This document shows, piece after piece, positions 46,101 to 55,378 of a DNA stretch of 64,000 nt. Positions within the stretch are counted from its first letter, which is position 1. The number at the start of each line of letters is the position of its first letter. The stretch is from the NCBI GenBank assembly GCA_001295905.1, contig LJHT01000058.1:1-64000 (forward strand). The letters run 5' to 3'. Below the pieces are notes generated by a model that saw only the letters and a list, made by a program, of their open reading frames with translations, did no database searches and was not told the DNA's origin. Both the position numbers and the translations under genes were made by a program. This stretch comes from a beta proteobacterium AAP51. Lineage in GTDB: Bacteria; Pseudomonadota; Gammaproteobacteria; Burkholderiales; Burkholderiaceae_C.

Positions 46101-46274
46101 GGTTGAGGCTCCAGGTGCAGGCGGCCCGGTGCCGCCCTCAGCCTGCAGTGTGCACCCGGGCCCGGCCCAGCGGGCTTGATGCCGCGCAAGGTGGGGCCAG
46201 CAGGCGCAGGCAGCGCTACCGCGTCAGCTGCGGCGTGAACGGACGGGTGGCAGCGCCGAGGCCCGGCGCGGCAC

Positions 46275-47129
46275 TCAAGCGCCGCGCGCCACCGGGCGGG
46301 CGGGGTCGCTGCACCACTCGCTCCAGGAGCCGGGGTAGAGCGTGGACACGCCCAGCCCGGCATGGGCCATGGCCAGCAGGTTGTGGCAAGCCGTCACGCC
46401 CGAACCGCACTGCTGCACCACCTGGCCCGCGCCCGCGCCGGCCAGCAGGGCCTCGAACTCGGCGCGCAGGGCGGCGGCGGGCTTGAAGCGGCCGTCGCTG
46501 CCGAGGTTGTCTTTGAAGAAGCGCAGCGTGGCGCCAGGGATGTGCCCGGCCACGGGGTCCAGCGGTTCCACCTCGCCGCGGTAGCGTTCGCCCGCGCGCG
46601 CGTCCAGGATGCGCAGCCGGTCCAGGCCGGCCTGCAGCGTGTCTGCATCCACCGTGGGCATGGCCGGCGCGGTGGCGGGGTAGGGCGGCCGTGGCTGCGG
46701 GGTGGCCGCTACAGAGCTGAGGTTGCCGCCTGCCTGGCGCCAGGCCGCCGTGCCGCCATCGAGCACCGCCACCTCGGCATGGCCCAGCCAGCGCAGCAGC
46801 CACCAGGCGCGCGCGGCATAGGGGCCGCCCATGGCGTCGTAGGCCACCACCTGCACGCCCGGCGCCACGCCCCAGCAGCCTGCGGTGGCGGCGAAGGTGG
46901 TGCGCTCGGGCAGGGGGTGGCGGCCGTTGCGGCCGGTCTTCGCGCCTGAGAGGTCGCGGTCCAGGCGGGCATACAGCGCGCCCGGCAGGTGGCCTTCGGC
47001 GTAGGCGCGTGCGCCGGCCTCCGCATCGGCCAGGTCGAAGCCGCAGTCCAGCAGCACGCAGGGCGTGCCGGCGGCCTGCAGCGCCTGCAGTTCGGCGGCG
47101 GAGACGAGGGTGGTGAAGGGCTGGGGCAT
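46275..47129 (-). CDS. Thiosulfate/3-mercaptopyruvate sulfurtransferase
   Basis: 284 residues from ATG at 47129 with AGGAAA upstream. Two rhodanese domains; the active-site cysteine lies in VVQQCGSGVTACHNLLA of the second domain. CGSGVTA is the 3-mercaptopyruvate sulfurtransferase type. Domain 1 has LPGALYARLDRDLSG. The open frame continues far upstream across the EamA gene, which is a shadow reading. Confidence 0.92.
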   Translation of the reverse strand: MPQPFTTLVSAAELQALQAAGTPCVLLDCGFDLADAEAGARAYAEGHLPGALYARLDRDLSGAKTGRNGRHPLPERTTFAATAGCWGVAPGVQVVAYDAMGGPYAARAWWLLRWLGHAEVAVLDGGTAAWRQAGGNLSSVAATPQPRPPYPATAPAMPTVDADTLQAGLDRLRILDARAGERYRGEVEPLDPVAGHIPGATLRFFKDNLGSDGRFKPAAALRAEFEALLAGAGAGQVVQQCGSGVTACHNLLAMAHAGLGVSTLYPGSWSEWCSDPARPVARGA

Positions 47130-47203
47130 GGGGTTTCCTGGTGGGTGTCTGGGCGTCTGCCTGCTGGGCTGCGCAGGCTGCGTGGGCGAGCTTCGCTGCG
47201 GCT

Positions 47204-48130
47204 TCAGGTCTCCGTCGGTGCGGCGTCCGGCCTTGCAGCGCGGCCCGGCCGCGCGCGCAGCAGCGTGGCGGCCACGCCGGCCCCGATGATGAGGGCCATG
47301 CCAGCCAGCGCCTGCGGTGTGACGGGGTCGTCGAACAGCCAGACGCCGAAGACGAAGGCATAGGCGATGCCCAGGTACTGCAGCGCGGCGATGCCCAGCG
47401 TGGCACCGGTGGCGTAGGCACGCGTCATCAGCCACTGCGCGGCGGTGGCCAGCGCGCCGATGGCCAGCAGCCAGCCCAGGCCGGCCGGGGTGTGCGCGTG
47501 CAGCTCGCCCGTCACCGCCGCCAGCAGCGCGCCGGCCACCACGCCAGCGGCCGAGAAGTACAGCACCACCCGCTCGCTGGGTTCGCCGGCGCGGCCCAGC
47601 GCCGTCACCTGCAGGTAGGCCACCGCGGAAAGCACACCCGACAGCAGCCCCAGCACGCCGCCCCACATCTGCTGCGGGTCGAGCGTGGGGCGCAGCACCA
47701 GCGCCACGCCGGCAAAGCCCACCAGCACGGTGGCCACGAGCCGGCCGTCCACGCCGGGGCTGCCCGGCTGGCCGGCCCGCGGTTCGGCCAGCAGCACGCT
47801 GCCGCCGATGAGGAAGAGCGCAATCCACACCGGGGCGGTGTAATTCAGCGTCATGGCCGTGCCCAGCGGCAGCACGCCGATGGCGTAGAACCAGAGGCAC
47901 AGCGCCACCGTGCCGCTGGCGCTGCGCCAGAAGTGCATGCCCGGCACGGGCGTGCGCCAGGCGATGCCGCGCAGGCGCATCGCCCCCAGCATCAAGGCCA
48001 GGCCCACCAGCGAGCGGTAGAGCACGATCTCGCCGGCACCGTACTGCGCCGAGGCGAACTTCACGCACACGCCCATCAGCGCAAACAGCAGCGAGGCGCC
48101 CAGCATGTACAGCGGCGGCGGCACCCTCAT
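47204..48130 (-). CDS. DMT-superfamily (EamA) transporter
   Basis: 308 residues, about ten helices in two EamA repeats. LYMLGASLLFALMGVCVKFA at the N-terminus and LYRSLVGLALMLGAM are typical. Probably exports a metabolite such as an amino acid derivative; substrate unknown. Follows the Rieske gene by 25 bp on the same strand, so co-transcription is likely. Confidence 0.88.
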   Translation of the reverse strand: MRVPPPLYMLGASLLFALMGVCVKFASAQYGAGEIVLYRSLVGLALMLGAMRLRGIAWRTPVPGMHFWRSASGTVALCLWFYAIGVLPLGTAMTLNYTAPVWIALFLIGGSVLLAEPRAGQPGSPGVDGRLVATVLVGFAGVALVLRPTLDPQQMWGGVLGLLSGVLSAVAYLQVTALGRAGEPSERVVLYFSAAGVVAGALLAAVTGELHAHTPAGLGWLLAIGALATAAQWLMTRAYATGATLGIAALQYLGIAYAFVFGVWLFDDPVTPQALAGMALIIGAGVAATLLRARPGRAARPDAAPTET

Positions 48131-48155
48131 GGCGCCGCCGCCGCGGAACCGCGCC

Positions 48156-49289
48156 TCAAGGCCGGCCGGGCGGCAGGCCCATCTCGCGGCGGTACCACTC
48201 GTGGAAGTGCTGCATGCCGTCTTCCATCGGGCTTTGGTAGGGGCCGGCGTCGTCGTCGCCGCGGTCCATCAGCGCCTTGCGGCCGGCGTCCATGCGCAGC
48301 GCGATCTCGTCGTCTTCGACGCAGGTTTCCATGTAGGCGGCCTGCTGGGCGTCGACGAACTCGCGCTCGAAGGCGGCGATTTCCTCGGGATAGAAGAACT
48401 CCACGAGGTTCAGCGTCTTCTGCGGGCCCTGCGGGAACAGCGTGCTGACCACCAGCACGTGCGGGTACCACTCCACCATCACCGTCGGGTAGTAGGTCAA
48501 CCAGATGGCGCCCTGCTCGGGCGGCACGCCGTTGCGGTAGTTCAGCACCGCCTGGTGCCAGCGCTCGTAGGTGGGCGAGCCCGCGCCCTTGCCGGCGTGC
48601 AACAGGGCCTTGTTCACGCCCACCTTCTGCACCGAATGGTGGCGGCCGAACTCCCAGGCCAGGTCTTCGCAGCTGACGAAGCGGCCCAGGCCCGGGTGGA
48701 AGGGGCCGACGTGGTAGTCCTCGAGGTAGACCTCGATGAAGGTCTTCCAGTTGTAGGCGCACTCGTGCAGGTGGGCGCGGTCGAAGACGTAGCCGCTGAA
48801 GTCGAGTTGCGCGGCGGCACCCAGGCCAGCCAGGTCGGTGGCGACCTGGCGTCCGTTGTGCTCGAACAACAAGCCGTTCCAGCTCTGCACGGGGTAGTTG
48901 CGCAGGTTCAGGCAGGGGTCGTGGTCGAAGTGCGGGGCACCGACCAGGGCGCCATGCAGGTCGTAGGTCCAGCGGTGCAGCGGGCACACCACGTGGCGGC
49001 CGGTGTGGCCCCGCCCCTTCAGCATGAGGGCCTGGCGGTGGCGGCACACGTTGGAGATCAGCTCGATGCCGTCCTTCGTGCGCACCAGCGCGCGCCCTTC
49101 GCCTTCCTGCGCCAACGCCAGGTGGTCGCCGACCTCGGGCACGGCGAGTTCGTGCCCGAGGTAGCGGGGAGCGTGCTGGAAGATGAGTTCAAGTTCGCGG
49201 CGGAACAGGCTCTCATCGAAATAGCTGGATACGGAAAGTTGAGTGCGGCTGCGCTCAAGAGCTTCGAGACTGTTGCTCAGGTCCGACAT
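48156..49289 (-). CDS. Rieske non-haem iron oxygenase, alpha subunit
   Basis: 377 residues. Rieske [2Fe-2S] ligands CRHRQ and CPLHRWTYDLHG; mononuclear iron motif EVYLEDYHVGPFHPGL, with the bridging Asp. It oxidises an unidentified substrate; relatives act on aromatics or on quaternary amines such as choline, carnitine or betaine. No ferredoxin, reductase or beta-subunit gene is adjacent, so it must borrow electrons from elsewhere. Confidence 0.88.
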   Translation of the reverse strand: MSDLSNSLEALERSRTQLSVSSYFDESLFRRELELIFQHAPRYLGHELAVPEVGDHLALAQEGEGRALVRTKDGIELISNVCRHRQALMLKGRGHTGRHVVCPLHRWTYDLHGALVGAPHFDHDPCLNLRNYPVQSWNGLLFEHNGRQVATDLAGLGAAAQLDFSGYVFDRAHLHECAYNWKTFIEVYLEDYHVGPFHPGLGRFVSCEDLAWEFGRHHSVQKVGVNKALLHAGKGAGSPTYERWHQAVLNYRNGVPPEQGAIWLTYYPTVMVEWYPHVLVVSTLFPQGPQKTLNLVEFFYPEEIAAFEREFVDAQQAAYMETCVEDDEIALRMDAGRKALMDRGDDDAGPYQSPMEDGMQHFHEWYRREMGLPPGRP

Positions 49290-49412
49290 GATCCGAATGG
49301 ATCCTCCTCGTCAAGGACATCGACCCTGCCGCCCGGTGGCCCCGCGGGCGACAACGAAAACTGCGGTGAAAAGACTTCGGGCCGGCAGGGGGCCGACCCG
49401 AAAGAGGGCGCG

Positions 49413-49418
49413 ATTCTA
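49413..49418 (-). promoter_or_regulatory. Candidate -10 box (TAGAAT) for the Rieske gene
   Basis: The reverse complement of 49413-49418 is TAGAAT, about 125 bp upstream of the ATG at 49289. Divergent from the xseB promoter. Confidence 0.4.
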
Positions 49419-49460
49419 GCCGTGCCCCCAAAGGCCCCCCGAAGGACGGCGACTCGGGCG

Positions 49461-49488
49461 TTGAGCGGCACCGGCGCTTGACTAGAAT
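49461..49488 (+). promoter_or_regulatory. Promoter of the xseB-ispA-dxs operon
   Basis: TTGAGC (-35, 49461-49466), 16-bp spacer, TAGAAT (-10, 49483-49488). The transcript would start near 49495, which rules out the in-frame ATG at 49487 and supports the xseB start at 49514. Confidence 0.6.
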
Positions 49489-49513
49489 GCTCGGTCATAT
49501 TTCATCCTCCGAA

Positions 49514-49750
49514 ATGCCGCGCAGCCCCGCCCATCCCCCCAAGGACCCCGCCACCTACGAACAAGCGCTGGCCGAACTCGACCGCCTGGTGGTGCAGATG
49601 GAGGGCGGCCAGCTGCCGCTGGACGAGCTGCTGGACGCCTACCGCCGCGGCGCCGAACTGCTGGCCTTCTGCCGGGGCCGCCTGCAGGCTGTGGAAGAGC
49701 AGGTGAAGGTGCTGGAAGACGGCCAGCTCAAAGCGTGGGCACCCACATGA
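49514..49750 (+). CDS. xseB: Exodeoxyribonuclease VII small subunit
   Basis: 78 residues. [27 protein letters not shown] and [25 protein letters not shown] are the XseB helices. The small subunit binds XseA (not in the window). Stop overlaps ispA (ATGA). Confidence 0.94.
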   Translation: MPRSPAHPPKDPATYEQALAELDRLVVQMEGGQLPLDELLDAYRRGAELLAFCRGRLQAVEEQVKVLEDGQLKAWAPT

Positions 49751-50664
49751 ATGCAGCGGGCAGTGCCGTGAGCCGTGCCGATTTCAACGCCTGGGCGCAG
49801 CAGCAGCTGGCCACGGTGGAGCGCGCGCTCGAGGCCTGGGTGCCGGCCGACACGCCCGCCAGCCTGGGCGTGGCCATGCGCTATGGCGTGCTCGACGGCG
49901 GCAAGCGCCTGCGCCCGCTGCTGGTGCTGGCGGCCTGCGAGGCCGTGGCCGGCAGCGGGCCGGCGGCCCTGCGCGCGGCGGTGGCGGTGGAACTCATCCA
50001 CGCCTACAGCCTGGTGCACGACGACATGCCCTGCATGGACAACGACGTGCTGCGCCGTGGCAAGCCGACCGTGCACGTGAAGTACGGCGAAGCCCAGGCC
50101 ATGCTGGCCGGCGACGCCATGCAGGCCCTGGCCTTCGAGGTGCTGACGCCGGAACAGGAAACCGGCATGCCGCCCGCGCTGCAGGCCCGGCTGTGCGGGC
50201 TGCTGGCAAGGTCGGCCGGCCACGCCGGCATGGCCGGCGGCCAGGCCATCGACCTGGCCAGCATCGGCCGCGCACTGGACGAAGACGCGCTGCGCGACAT
50301 GCACCGCCGCAAGACGGGCGCCCTGCTGCAGGCCAGCGTGCAGATGGGGGCCGCCTGCGGCCCCTGCAGCGCGCAGGCCTGGCAGGCCTTGGGCGACTAC
50401 GGCGCGGCCATCGGTCTGGCCTTCCAGGTGGTGGACGACATCCTGGACGTGACGCAGGCCTCGGAAACCCTGGGCAAGACCGCCGGCAAGGACCAGGACC
50501 ACAACAAACCCACCTACGTCTCGTTGCTGGGCCTGCAGGCCGCGCGCCAGCATGCCGAAGAACTGCGCCAGCAGGCCCACGCGGCGCTGGGCCGCAGCGG
50601 CCTGGGCGCTGCAGCGGGCTGGCTGGCCGTGCTGGCCGACAAGGTGGTGGAGAGGGAACACTGA
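49747..50664 (+). CDS. ispA: Farnesyl diphosphate synthase
   Basis: 305 residues. First Asp-rich motif [10 protein letters not shown] with the four-residue insertion of bacterial FPP synthases; second DDILDVT; GGKRLRP near the N-terminus. Condenses IPP with DMAPP/GPP to FPP. Coupled to xseB, one base before dxs. Confidence 0.95.
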   Translation: MNAAGSAVSRADFNAWAQQQLATVERALEAWVPADTPASLGVAMRYGVLDGGKRLRPLLVLAACEAVAGSGPAALRAAVAVELIHAYSLVHDDMPCMDNDVLRRGKPTVHVKYGEAQAMLAGDAMQALAFEVLTPEQETGMPPALQARLCGLLARSAGHAGMAGGQAIDLASIGRALDEDALRDMHRRKTGALLQASVQMGAACGPCSAQAWQALGDYGAAIGLAFQVVDDILDVTQASETLGKTAGKDQDHNKPTYVSLLGLQAARQHAEELRQQAHAALGRSGLGAAAGWLAVLADKVVEREH

Positions 50665-50665
50665 G

Positions 50666-52582
50666 ATGACAACGCTGCTCGAGAAGATCGACTCGCCCGC
50701 CGACCTGCGCAAGCTGGGCCGCACCGAACTGCCGCAGCTCGCGCGCGAGCTGCGCAACTTCGTGCTGCACACCGTCAGCCAGACCGGCAACGGCCACCTG
50801 GGCAGCAACCTGGGCACGGTGGAACTCACCGTGGCGCTGCACTACGTGTTCAACACGCCCAACGACCGCATCGTCTGGGACGTGGGCCACCAGACCTACC
50901 CGCACAAGGTCATCACCGGCCGCCGCGACCGCATGCACACGCTGCGCCAGATCGGCGGCGTGGCCGGCTTCCCCAAGCGCGACGAAAGCGAATACGACAC
51001 CTTCGGCACCGCGCACAGCAGCACGAGCATCAGCGCCGCCCTGGGCATGGCGCTGGCCAGCAAGCTCAAGGGCGAAGACCGCCGCGCGGTGGCCGTCATC
51101 GGCGACGGCGCCATGAGCGCCGGCATGGCCTTCGAGGCATTGAACAACGCCGGTGTCAGCCACGCCGGCATCAACGCCGACATCCTGGTGGTGCTGAACG
51201 ACAACGACATGTCCATCAGCCCGCCCGTGGGCGCGCTGAACAAGTACCTGGCGCGCCTGATGAGCGGCAACTTCTACGAAGCTGCGCGCCAGGGGGCCAA
51301 GGCCGTGCTGAAGAACGCGCCGCCGCTCTTCGAGCTGGCGCGCCGCTTCGAGGAGCACGCCAAGGGCATGGTCGTGCCCGGCACCATCTTCGAGGAATTC
51401 GGCTTCAACTACGTGGGCCCCATCGACGGCCACGACCTCGATTCGCTGATTCCCACGCTGGAGAACCTGCGCGCGCGGCGCGGCCCGCAGTTCCTGCACG
51501 TGGTCACGAAGAAGGGTTACGGCTACAAGCCCGCCGAAGCCGACCCCGTGAAGTACCACGCGGCTTCGACGAAGTTCAACGTCGACGAAGGTTTCCCGGC
51601 GGCCAAGCCCGGCAAGCCCACCTTCACGAACATCTTCGGCAGCTGGCTGTGCGACATGGCCGAGGCCGACCACCGCCTGGTGGGCATCACGCCGGCCATG
51701 CGCGAGGGCTCGGGCATGGTCGAGTTCCACAAGCGCTTCCCGGGCCGTTACCACGACGTGGGCATCGCCGAGCAGCATGCCGTCACCTTCGCCGCGGGCC
51801 TGGCCTGCGAGGGGCTGAAGCCGGTGGTGGCCATCTACAGCACCTTCCTGCAGCGCGGCTACGACCAGCTCATCCACGACGTGGCGCTGCAGAACCTGCC
51901 CGTGGTGTTCGCGCTCGACCGCGCCGGCATCGTGGGTGCCGACGGCCCCACGCACGCCGGCCTGTACGACATCGCCTACGTGCGCTGCATTCCCAACTGC
52001 AGCATGCTGGTGCCCAGCGACGAGAACGAGTGCCGCATCGCGCTGACCACCGCCTACCGCCAGAACCACCCCGTGGCCGTGCGTTACCCGCGCGGTGCCG
52101 GTGCCGGCGTGGCGGTGGAGAAGGCCTTCAACGAATGGCCCTGGGGCAAGGGTGTGGTGCGCCGCGAGGGCGCCGCGCGCCCCGATCTGCGCACCGGCAA
52201 GCGCATCGCCATCCTGGCCTTCGGCACGCTGCTTCACCAGGCCTTGAAGGTGGCCGAGAACCTCGGCGCCACCGTGGCCGACATGCGTTTCGTGAAGCCG
52301 CTGGACGCCGACCTGGTGCTGCAACTCGCGCGCACGCACGACGCGCTGGTGACGGTGGAAGAAGGCTGCGTGATGGGCGGCGCCGGCAGCGCGGTGCTGG
52401 AATGCCTGGCCGAAGCCGGCGTGATGGTGCCGGTGCTGGTGCTGGGCGTGCCCGATGTCTTCACGGAACACGGCGACCCGGCCAAGCTGCTGGCCATGTG
52501 CGGGCTGGATGCCGAGGGCATCGAGAAGTCCATCCTCAAGCGTTTCGGCGCCCGGCCGGCACTGGCCGCGGTGAACGCCTGA
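50666..52582 (+). CDS. dxs: 1-deoxy-D-xylulose-5-phosphate synthase
   Basis: 638 residues. First step of the MEP pathway, feeding IPP to IspA. TPP-binding region [38 protein letters not shown], and the C-terminal transketolase domain with [16 protein letters not shown]. Start at ATG 50666 just after the ispA stop. Confidence 0.97.
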   Translation: MTTLLEKIDSPADLRKLGRTELPQLARELRNFVLHTVSQTGNGHLGSNLGTVELTVALHYVFNTPNDRIVWDVGHQTYPHKVITGRRDRMHTLRQIGGVAGFPKRDESEYDTFGTAHSSTSISAALGMALASKLKGEDRRAVAVIGDGAMSAGMAFEALNNAGVSHAGINADILVVLNDNDMSISPPVGALNKYLARLMSGNFYEAARQGAKAVLKNAPPLFELARRFEEHAKGMVVPGTIFEEFGFNYVGPIDGHDLDSLIPTLENLRARRGPQFLHVVTKKGYGYKPAEADPVKYHAASTKFNVDEGFPAAKPGKPTFTNIFGSWLCDMAEADHRLVGITPAMREGSGMVEFHKRFPGRYHDVGIAEQHAVTFAAGLACEGLKPVVAIYSTFLQRGYDQLIHDVALQNLPVVFALDRAGIVGADGPTHAGLYDIAYVRCIPNCSMLVPSDENECRIALTTAYRQNHPVAVRYPRGAGAGVAVEKAFNEWPWGKGVVRREGAARPDLRTGKRIAILAFGTLLHQALKVAENLGATVADMRFVKPLDADLVLQLARTHDALVTVEEGCVMGGAGSAVLECLAEAGVMVPVLVLGVPDVFTEHGDPAKLLAMCGLDAEGIEKSILKRFGARPALAAVNA

Positions 52583-52597
52583 ACCCGAAGTGCCGGG

Positions 52598-52622
52598 GCC
52601 TGGCCGGCAGCACCGGCCAGGC
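52598..52622 (+). terminator. Terminator-like hairpin after dxs
   Basis: GCCTGGCCGG-CAGCA-CCGGCCAGGC, ten-base perfect stem, followed by ATTCTT rather than a strong U-run. Confidence 0.6.
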
Positions 52623-52699
52623 ATTCTTGAGAAGCGAATGCTGTGTTCTCAACCGCGTGACGCTGCGGGCCGGCAAATGCTGTCATCCTTGACGCCCTC

Positions 52700-53527
52700 A
52701 TGAACACCCTCACCGACGCCCTGCACATCCCCGACACGCAAAGCGAGCGTGACGACCGCCACCTCGCCATCCAGCGCGTGGGCGTGAAGGACGTGCGCTA
52801 CCCGCTGCAGATCGAGGTGGCCGGTGCCGTGCAGCAGACGGCCGCGCTGTGGGCGCTGGACGTGGCCTTGCCGGCCGAGAAGAAGGGCACGCACATGTCG
52901 CGCCTGATCGCCTGGCTGGACGCGCTGGCGCTTTCGGGCGATGTGCTGGACGCGGCCACGCTGCGCGAGCGGCACGCCGCCATGCTGGACAAGCTGGGCG
53001 CCAGCGAAGGCCGCATCGAGGCCGCCTTCAGCTTCTTCATCCGCAAGCGCGCGCCGGTCTCGGGCCTGCAGAGCCTGCTGGACTACCAGGGCCGCTGGAT
53101 CAGCGAAACCCGCCACAGCCTTGCGCCCGATGGCCAGCCCACTTCGAAGACCTCGGTGTGGGCCGAGGTGGCGGTGCCGGTCAAGAGCCTATGCCCCTGC
53201 AGCAAGGAAATCAGCGACTACGGCGCGCACAACCAGCGCAGTCTGGTCACCGTGCGCGTGGAACTGCTGCAGCCCGTGCCCTGGCAGGAACTGGTGCGCT
53301 TTGCCGAAGACAGCGCCAGCAGCGAGATCTGGCCGATGCTCAAGCGCCCCGACGAGAAGTGGGTCACCGAGCGCGCCTACGAGAACCCCAAGTTCGTGGA
53401 AGACCTGGTGCGCGATGTGGCGCTGCGCCTGAACGGCGACGCGCGCATCGGCCGCTACCGCGTGGATGTGGAGAACTTCGAGTCCATCCACAACCACAGC
53501 GCCTACGCGCGCATCGAGCGGAACTAG
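52700..53527 (+). CDS. folE2: GTP cyclohydrolase FolE2
   Basis: 275 residues. Makes 7,8-dihydroneopterin triphosphate from GTP, first step of folate synthesis; FolE2 works without zinc and is often used when zinc is scarce. Catalytic cysteine region SLCPCSKEISDYGAHNQRS; KGTHMSRLIAWLD; the C-terminal VENFESIHNHSAYARIERN. Preceded by the dxs terminator; convergent with the AstA2 gene four bases away. Confidence 0.95.
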   Translation: MNTLTDALHIPDTQSERDDRHLAIQRVGVKDVRYPLQIEVAGAVQQTAALWALDVALPAEKKGTHMSRLIAWLDALALSGDVLDAATLRERHAAMLDKLGASEGRIEAAFSFFIRKRAPVSGLQSLLDYQGRWISETRHSLAPDGQPTSKTSVWAEVAVPVKSLCPCSKEISDYGAHNQRSLVTVRVELLQPVPWQELVRFAEDSASSEIWPMLKRPDEKWVTERAYENPKFVEDLVRDVALRLNGDARIGRYRVDVENFESIHNHSAYARIERN

Positions 53528-53531
53528 GCCC

Positions 53532-54305
53532 TCAGCCGCCGCCGCACAGGTCGTCGATGCGCGCGCCGAGGACCGGCCCGCCGTCTTCCAGGTTCACGTA
53601 GCCCACATCGCGCAGGCCGGCGGCCTGCAAGGCCTGCTGCAGAGGTTGCGCTCCTTCGCCCGTCTGGCCGATGGCGGCCTGCGCCGCCGGTGGCAGGAAA
53701 GACGCATAAAGCAGGTGCCGCGGCATCAGCCCCGCCACGTGCGTGCGCCAGGCCGCGCCGTGCGCCTGTCGCGCGGCCACGGGGTCGCCGCCATAGAAGT
53801 GCCGGCCCAGGCCCTGCCAGAAGGGCGAGGCGCCGCTGTCGTCGCGCAGACCGGGCAGTTCCACGATGAGCTGCTCGCCGTGCAGCGCCCGTTCCGCCTG
53901 CAACTGCGTCAGCGCCGCCTGCACCAGCGCGGCCAGGGCCTGCGCCTGTGCTGTGGTGTTCAGCAGCGCGGTGTCGCAGGCGATGTCGGCCAGCTCGCTG
54001 GCGCCCGTGAGGTCATGCCCCAGCATCAGCGTGCGCTGGCGGTGGAAGAGGCCCAGCTCTTGCGCCGCGTGTACCGTGGTGCCCAGGCGGTACCACAGGC
54101 GCGGCAGCGCCAGGCCGATGCCGGGCACCAGGCGCAGCGTGGCTGCTGGCCGGGGCTCGCCATCAGGGCCGGGTGCGTCCAGCACCAGCAGGTGTTCGCC
54201 AGGCGCCGTGGGCAGCGCGAGCGGGCGGCCCAGCCAGGCGGCCAGCTGGGGCAGGTCGGCAGCGCTGGCCGGGCGGGCTGCGCCTGGGGGCAGCAGGGGC
54301 TTCAT
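53532..54305 (-). CDS. Arginine N-succinyltransferase-like subunit, shortened (AruF/AstA family)
   Basis: 257 residues, about 80 fewer than AstA/AruF. The family core is recognisable: LMLGHDLTGASELADIACDTALL, GLRDDSGASPFWQGLGRHFYGG, and PRHLLYASFLPPAAQAAIG. The N-terminal domain lacks the conserved LPADR...SGEETYLFVLED region present in its neighbour, so it may be a non-catalytic partner, as in Pseudomonas AOST where two AruF/AruG chains combine. Its start overlaps the AstA stop by four bases. Confidence 0.75.
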   Translation of the reverse strand: MKPLLPPGAARPASAADLPQLAAWLGRPLALPTAPGEHLLVLDAPGPDGEPRPAATLRLVPGIGLALPRLWYRLGTTVHAAQELGLFHRQRTLMLGHDLTGASELADIACDTALLNTTAQAQALAALVQAALTQLQAERALHGEQLIVELPGLRDDSGASPFWQGLGRHFYGGDPVAARQAHGAAWRTHVAGLMPRHLLYASFLPPAAQAAIGQTGEGAQPLQQALQAAGLRDVGYVNLEDGGPVLGARIDDLCGGG

Positions 54306-55378
54306 GCGGCGGCCTCCGGCAGCGCGGCGGCACGCAGGGGCTGGCCGGGCTCGGTGCGCAGCAGCGCCTGGTCGGCTGCGGCCAGCGGCAGGCTGTTTCC
54401 CTCGGCGGGCGCACGGCGCAGCACGGCGCGGAAGTCGCCACGCCGTGTGCCGGCCAACAGGTGCCAGGGTGCACCACTGGCATCGGGGGCCGCCTGCGCC
54501 TGCGCTTGAGGCTGAGCCTGAGATGGGGCCTGCACCACCCGGCGTCGCGACCGCCGCACACTGGCCAGCATGGCCACGCGCGCATCGACGATGGGGCCGC
54601 CGTCGAAGATGTCGACATAGGTCTCGGTGTCGAAGCCCTCATCCAGCAGGATGGAAAACGGCAGCTCGGCCACCGGGTGCAGCTGGCCGATGGCCCACTG
54701 CGCTTCTTCGGGCAGCAGCGGCACGTAGATGGGGCTGTGCGGCATCAGCTCGGCAATGAAGGCCTTGCTGCGGCCGCCGGTGAGCTGTTCGATCTGCGGG
54801 TAGTCCATGTCGAAGAAGCGCCGGCCCACGGCGTCCCAGAAGGGGCAGCGGCCGCTGTCGTCGGCCAGGCCCGGGCTTTCGGCGGCGATGCGGTCCGAGA
54901 AACGCTCGGCGAACTCCGCGATGAAGAGCAGCCGTGCGCGTGAGAGCAGCTGCGGCGCCAGCGTGTTTTCATACGCCGGCTCGATGTAGAAGCTGGTGAG
55001 CAGCGTGTAGCCGGTGAGGTCGTGGCACAGGTGCAGGGTGTGGATGCGGTTGCTCGCACCCAGAGCGGGGCTGGCGTGCACCACCATCTCGTTGCGGTAG
55101 GTGTAGAAGCGGTCGGCGAAGCCGGCGCTGGTGGCGATGCCGCTGGTGCCCACCACGCGGCCCTGGGCGGTGTCTTCCAGCACGAAGAGGTAGGTTTCTT
55201 CGCCGCTGCTGTCGTCGGCGCTGCTGAAGGCCTGGGCCGAGCGCTGCAGCTTGTCCAGCAGCAGGGCGCGGTCGGCCGGCAGCGTGGTGATGCCGGTGGC
55301 GCTGGCAGCGGCGAAACGTTCGATGTCGTCCAGGTCTTGCGGCGTGGCCGCGCGCAGCAGCAGGTGTTCGGGGTTCAT
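54302..55378 (-). CDS. Arginine/ornithine N-succinyltransferase subunit (AstA/AruG family)
   Basis: 358 residues. Transfers succinyl from succinyl-CoA to the alpha-amino group of arginine, first step of the AST pathway. Family landmarks: LRAATPQDLDDIERFA, EETYLFVLEDTAQGRVVG, LCHDLTGYTLLTSFYIEPAYE, ADDSGRCPFWDAVGRRFFD, and ETYVDIFDGGPIVDARVAML. After that there is an atypical Gln/Ala/Pro-rich insert (about residues 283-305). Coupled to the regulator gene upstream by ATGA. Confidence 0.9.
   Translation of the reverse strand: MNPEHLLLRAATPQDLDDIERFAAASATGITTLPADRALLLDKLQRSAQAFSSADDSSGEETYLFVLEDTAQGRVVGTSGIATSAGFADRFYTYRNEMVVHASPALGASNRIHTLHLCHDLTGYTLLTSFYIEPAYENTLAPQLLSRARLLFIAEFAERFSDRIAAESPGLADDSGRCPFWDAVGRRFFDMDYPQIEQLTGGRSKAFIAELMPHSPIYVPLLPEEAQWAIGQLHPVAELPFSILLDEGFDTETYVDIFDGGPIVDARVAMLASVRRSRRRVVQAPSQAQPQAQAQAAPDASGAPWHLLAGTRRGDFRAVLRRAPAEGNSLPLAAADQALLRTEPGQPLRAAALPEAAA

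Noticed and set aside
46275..48068. Long minus-strand frame that would fuse a Rieske/EamA region to the sulfurtransferase
   Set aside because: The part upstream of 47129 is another frame of the EamA gene; the sulfurtransferase has its own ATG and ribosome binding site.
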